Shown here piece after piece: positions 22,247 through 24,033 of a stretch of DNA of 24,033 nucleotides. Source of the DNA: Polyrhizophydium stewartii (taxonomy: Eukaryota; Chytridiomycota; Chytridiomycetes; Rhizophydiales); NCBI GenBank assembly GCA_027604665.1, contig JADGIZ010000105.1, positions 1-24,033 of the forward strand, read 5' to 3'. The notes below the pieces were generated by a model that was given only the letters and a program-made list of their open reading frames with translations, was not told where the DNA came from and searched no databases. Position 1 is the first letter of the stretch; the number at the start of each line of letters is the position of its first letter. The position numbers were made by a program, and so were the translations under genes.

Positions 22247-24033
22247 TCACAGCGGGCCCATGCCGTAGTAGAACCCGTTCGAGAAGGCGGGCAGGTTGAT
22301 GTCGGGCTTGAACTGGAACACCGGCTGGCGGAAGGGGTTTGCCTGCGGCTTGACGGTCAGGCTGGAGCCCAGGTGCGGCAGGTTCTGGCCGAGGAGCTCG
22401 CCCATGTGCTCGATCTGGTCCGTGAAGACGACGCGCGCCTTGCGCTTGACGAGCATCTCAATGCACTCGCGCCAGTTGGGGTCCGAGAGCACGTTGGCGT
22501 TGAGCGCAATGACGAGGTCGGGCTTGCCCGTGCCAAAGTTGAACAGCTTGTGGAACTGCTCGGGCACGGGCGGCTTGTCGGGGAAGCCGGTGCCGTCAAC
22601 GTACTTTTCCCTGTAAAAGTCCGAGTTGAGCGTCATGAACAGCGACGCCTTGGACGCCTCGCTGCGCAGCGCCAGCGTGCGGTGCTGCGGCTGGATGCGC
22701 TTGGAGATGGCTGGGCCGATCATGTGGAGCGCAACGTGCGTGTTGGGGAACATGGGCAGCAGCGCCTCGAAGAGCTGGACGTAGTCGGCCTCGATCTCGA
22801 CGCCGATAAGGTGGATGGTGATCTCGCGCGGCTCTGCACGCGGATGAGGGCGGCGCGCATGGTCAGCACGCAGTCAGAGCCGGCAGCGCATATCGGGAGC
22901 CCGCACTCACTGTCGTCGGCCGGGGCAGGGTTGTTCTTGAGGGCAAACTTGTTGGCCAGGAACCACACGGTCATGGGGATGTCGAGCACGAACGCGGCGG
23001 GGCTGTCGAGCTGCCACCCGCGCGCCTTGAAGAGCGACTCCCACGAGTCGATGGATGAGACATCAACGTCGGCCGGCAGCGGCTTGGCAAGCGGGTACAG
23101 CTCCTGCGGAAGTCCCATGTACTCAAACTTGCGCTGGGCGCTGGCATTCTCCTGCTGGATCTCGGCCAGCGTCTGCGCGCCAATCTCGCCGCAGGGGACC
23201 TGGTTGTAGCATCCGCAGAGGCGGCGGAAGACGCCGATGTTGTGGTAGCCCTGCTGGTTGAGGTACGGCACCAGGTTGTAGTTTGCGAGCGGAGCCTTGG
23301 CCGTGTAGAACGAGAACGGGAAGCTATGCAGCTTGTACTCCTCGACGTGCGACATCTGGCGCTTGAAGCCCGCACAGAGCATCTTGTGCTCGGGCCAGCT
23401 CTTCTTGGAGCACTCTCCAGAGCAGTAGATGACAGCTTTGCACGCGCTGCACTGGCTCGGCTTGGTCTCGATCTCCTTCTTGCAGTTGAAGCAGTGGCGG
23501 TTGGGCTGTGCCTGCAGCTTGATGTTGGGGTTCTTGATGCCCGGCACGGGCAGCGGCGCGCCGGCGTTGGCCTTGCGCTGGGCCTCGGCGATCTGCGCCT
23601 GGCGGCGCTTCTGGATCTCGGGCATTTCCGAGGCAATCTGCTCGGCCGAGACGACGCGCATGTCGAAACGCTCCTTCATGGTCGCGGCGACCTGCGCGAC
23701 GACGGCGTCCGAGCACGTGCGCGAGGGCAGGAAGATGGCGAGCTTGGGGCGCTGGATCTCGAGGTCGCCCATGAATTCCGGGCGGACCATGGCCTTGACG
23801 AGCGTGGCAACAATGTGCTTGGCGGTCGGCGGGCGCAGGTCCTTTGTGAAGGCGACCAGGCGCACGGCGCCCTCCTCGGCAACCGACGCAGAGCGCGAGC
23901 TGACTCCAATCTGCCAGATGGCATCAGTGGTCGGGGCGGCCTTGGCCTCCTCGGCGAGGTCCTCGGCCTCCTCCTCGACGGTGCCGGCGAGGGCGAGATC
24001 GACGCTGGGCTGCGCGCGAGGCAGGCGGGGGGG
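22247..24033 (-). CDS. MYND zinc-finger, Mss51-like protein, 5' end missing
   Basis: Exons 24033-22911 (open to the right edge) and 22833-22247 join across a 77-bp intron (GTGAGT donor, GTGCAG acceptor, phase 1), restoring PADDKPREITIHLIGVEIEA. The MYND finger at 23374-23493 has the full metal-binding set: CFNC, then CSAC, then YCSGEC, then H-x3-C (EHKMLC). MYND fingers bind proline-rich peptides. The C-terminal part (YVQLFEALLPMFPNTHVALH; ending YYGMGPL) follows the pattern of the Mss51/zinc-finger MYND C-terminal domain found in fungi and animals, some members of which act in mitochondrial translation or metabolism. Upstream is a domain I do not recognise (RPKLAIFLPSRTCSDAVVAQ) and an acidic, Ala-rich N-terminal stretch. 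The visible part is about 570 residues. A CAG at 24010-24012 could be a splice acceptor, so the last bases before the edge may be intron. Confidence 0.85.

Noticed and set aside
1..24033. tRNA, rRNA, CRISPR array, transposon or bacterial operon
   Set aside because: Reading by eye I saw no cloverleaf, repeat-spacer array, transposase motif, terminal inverted repeats or Shine-Dalgarno-led gene series. The spliced gene models argue against prokaryotic origin.

Overview
The window is eukaryotic nuclear DNA. Genes are interrupted by short GT-AG introns (40-104 bp), often with CTGAC/CTAAC-like branch sites. Spacing is very tight, base composition is strongly GC-rich, and proteins carry long Ala/Pro/Ser/Gly low-complexity stretches. 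Several products look ciliary or flagellar. Together with a fungal/animal-type MYND (Mss51-like) protein, this suggests a compact genome of a flagellated opisthokont. A zoosporic (chytrid-like) fungus is my best guess, but the taxon is inference only.

Layout, left to right: (1) 1-7960, minus strand, is the N-terminal ~2,570 residues of a giant BEACH-family scaffold (neurobeachin/LRBA/NBEAL class), cut at the left edge just inside its PH-BEACH domain. (2) 7957-12134, minus, is an eight-exon gene for a ~1,249-residue protein with coiled coil, two GAF-like domains and a segment resembling the dynein stalk/microtubule-binding region; its stop codon overlaps the proposed BEACH-gene start (ATGA). 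(3) 12220-12956, plus, is a small two-exon gene for a probable mitochondrial protein of unknown function, divergent from gene 2 with only 85 bp between start codons. (4) 13189-21715, plus, is a six-exon gene for a ~2,731-residue protein that joins a Hemingway/CFAP97 (KIAA1430-type) ciliary domain to an NWD1-like P-loop NTPase and WD40 propeller. (5) 21716-22246 is a convergent intergenic region. (6) 22247-24033, minus, is a MYND zinc-finger, Mss51-like protein, cut at the right edge at its N terminus.

The most notable content is gene 4. One uninterrupted exon connects the CFAP97 domain to the NWD1-type region, so this is a candidate undescribed fusion of a ciliary adaptor with a STAND-like signalling ATPase. 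Gene 2 (tandem GAF plus dynein-stalk-like segment) lies about 1 kb away and may belong to the same flagellar theme. All exon joins were made by eye from splice signals and reading-frame continuity; no search, alignment or transcript evidence was available.
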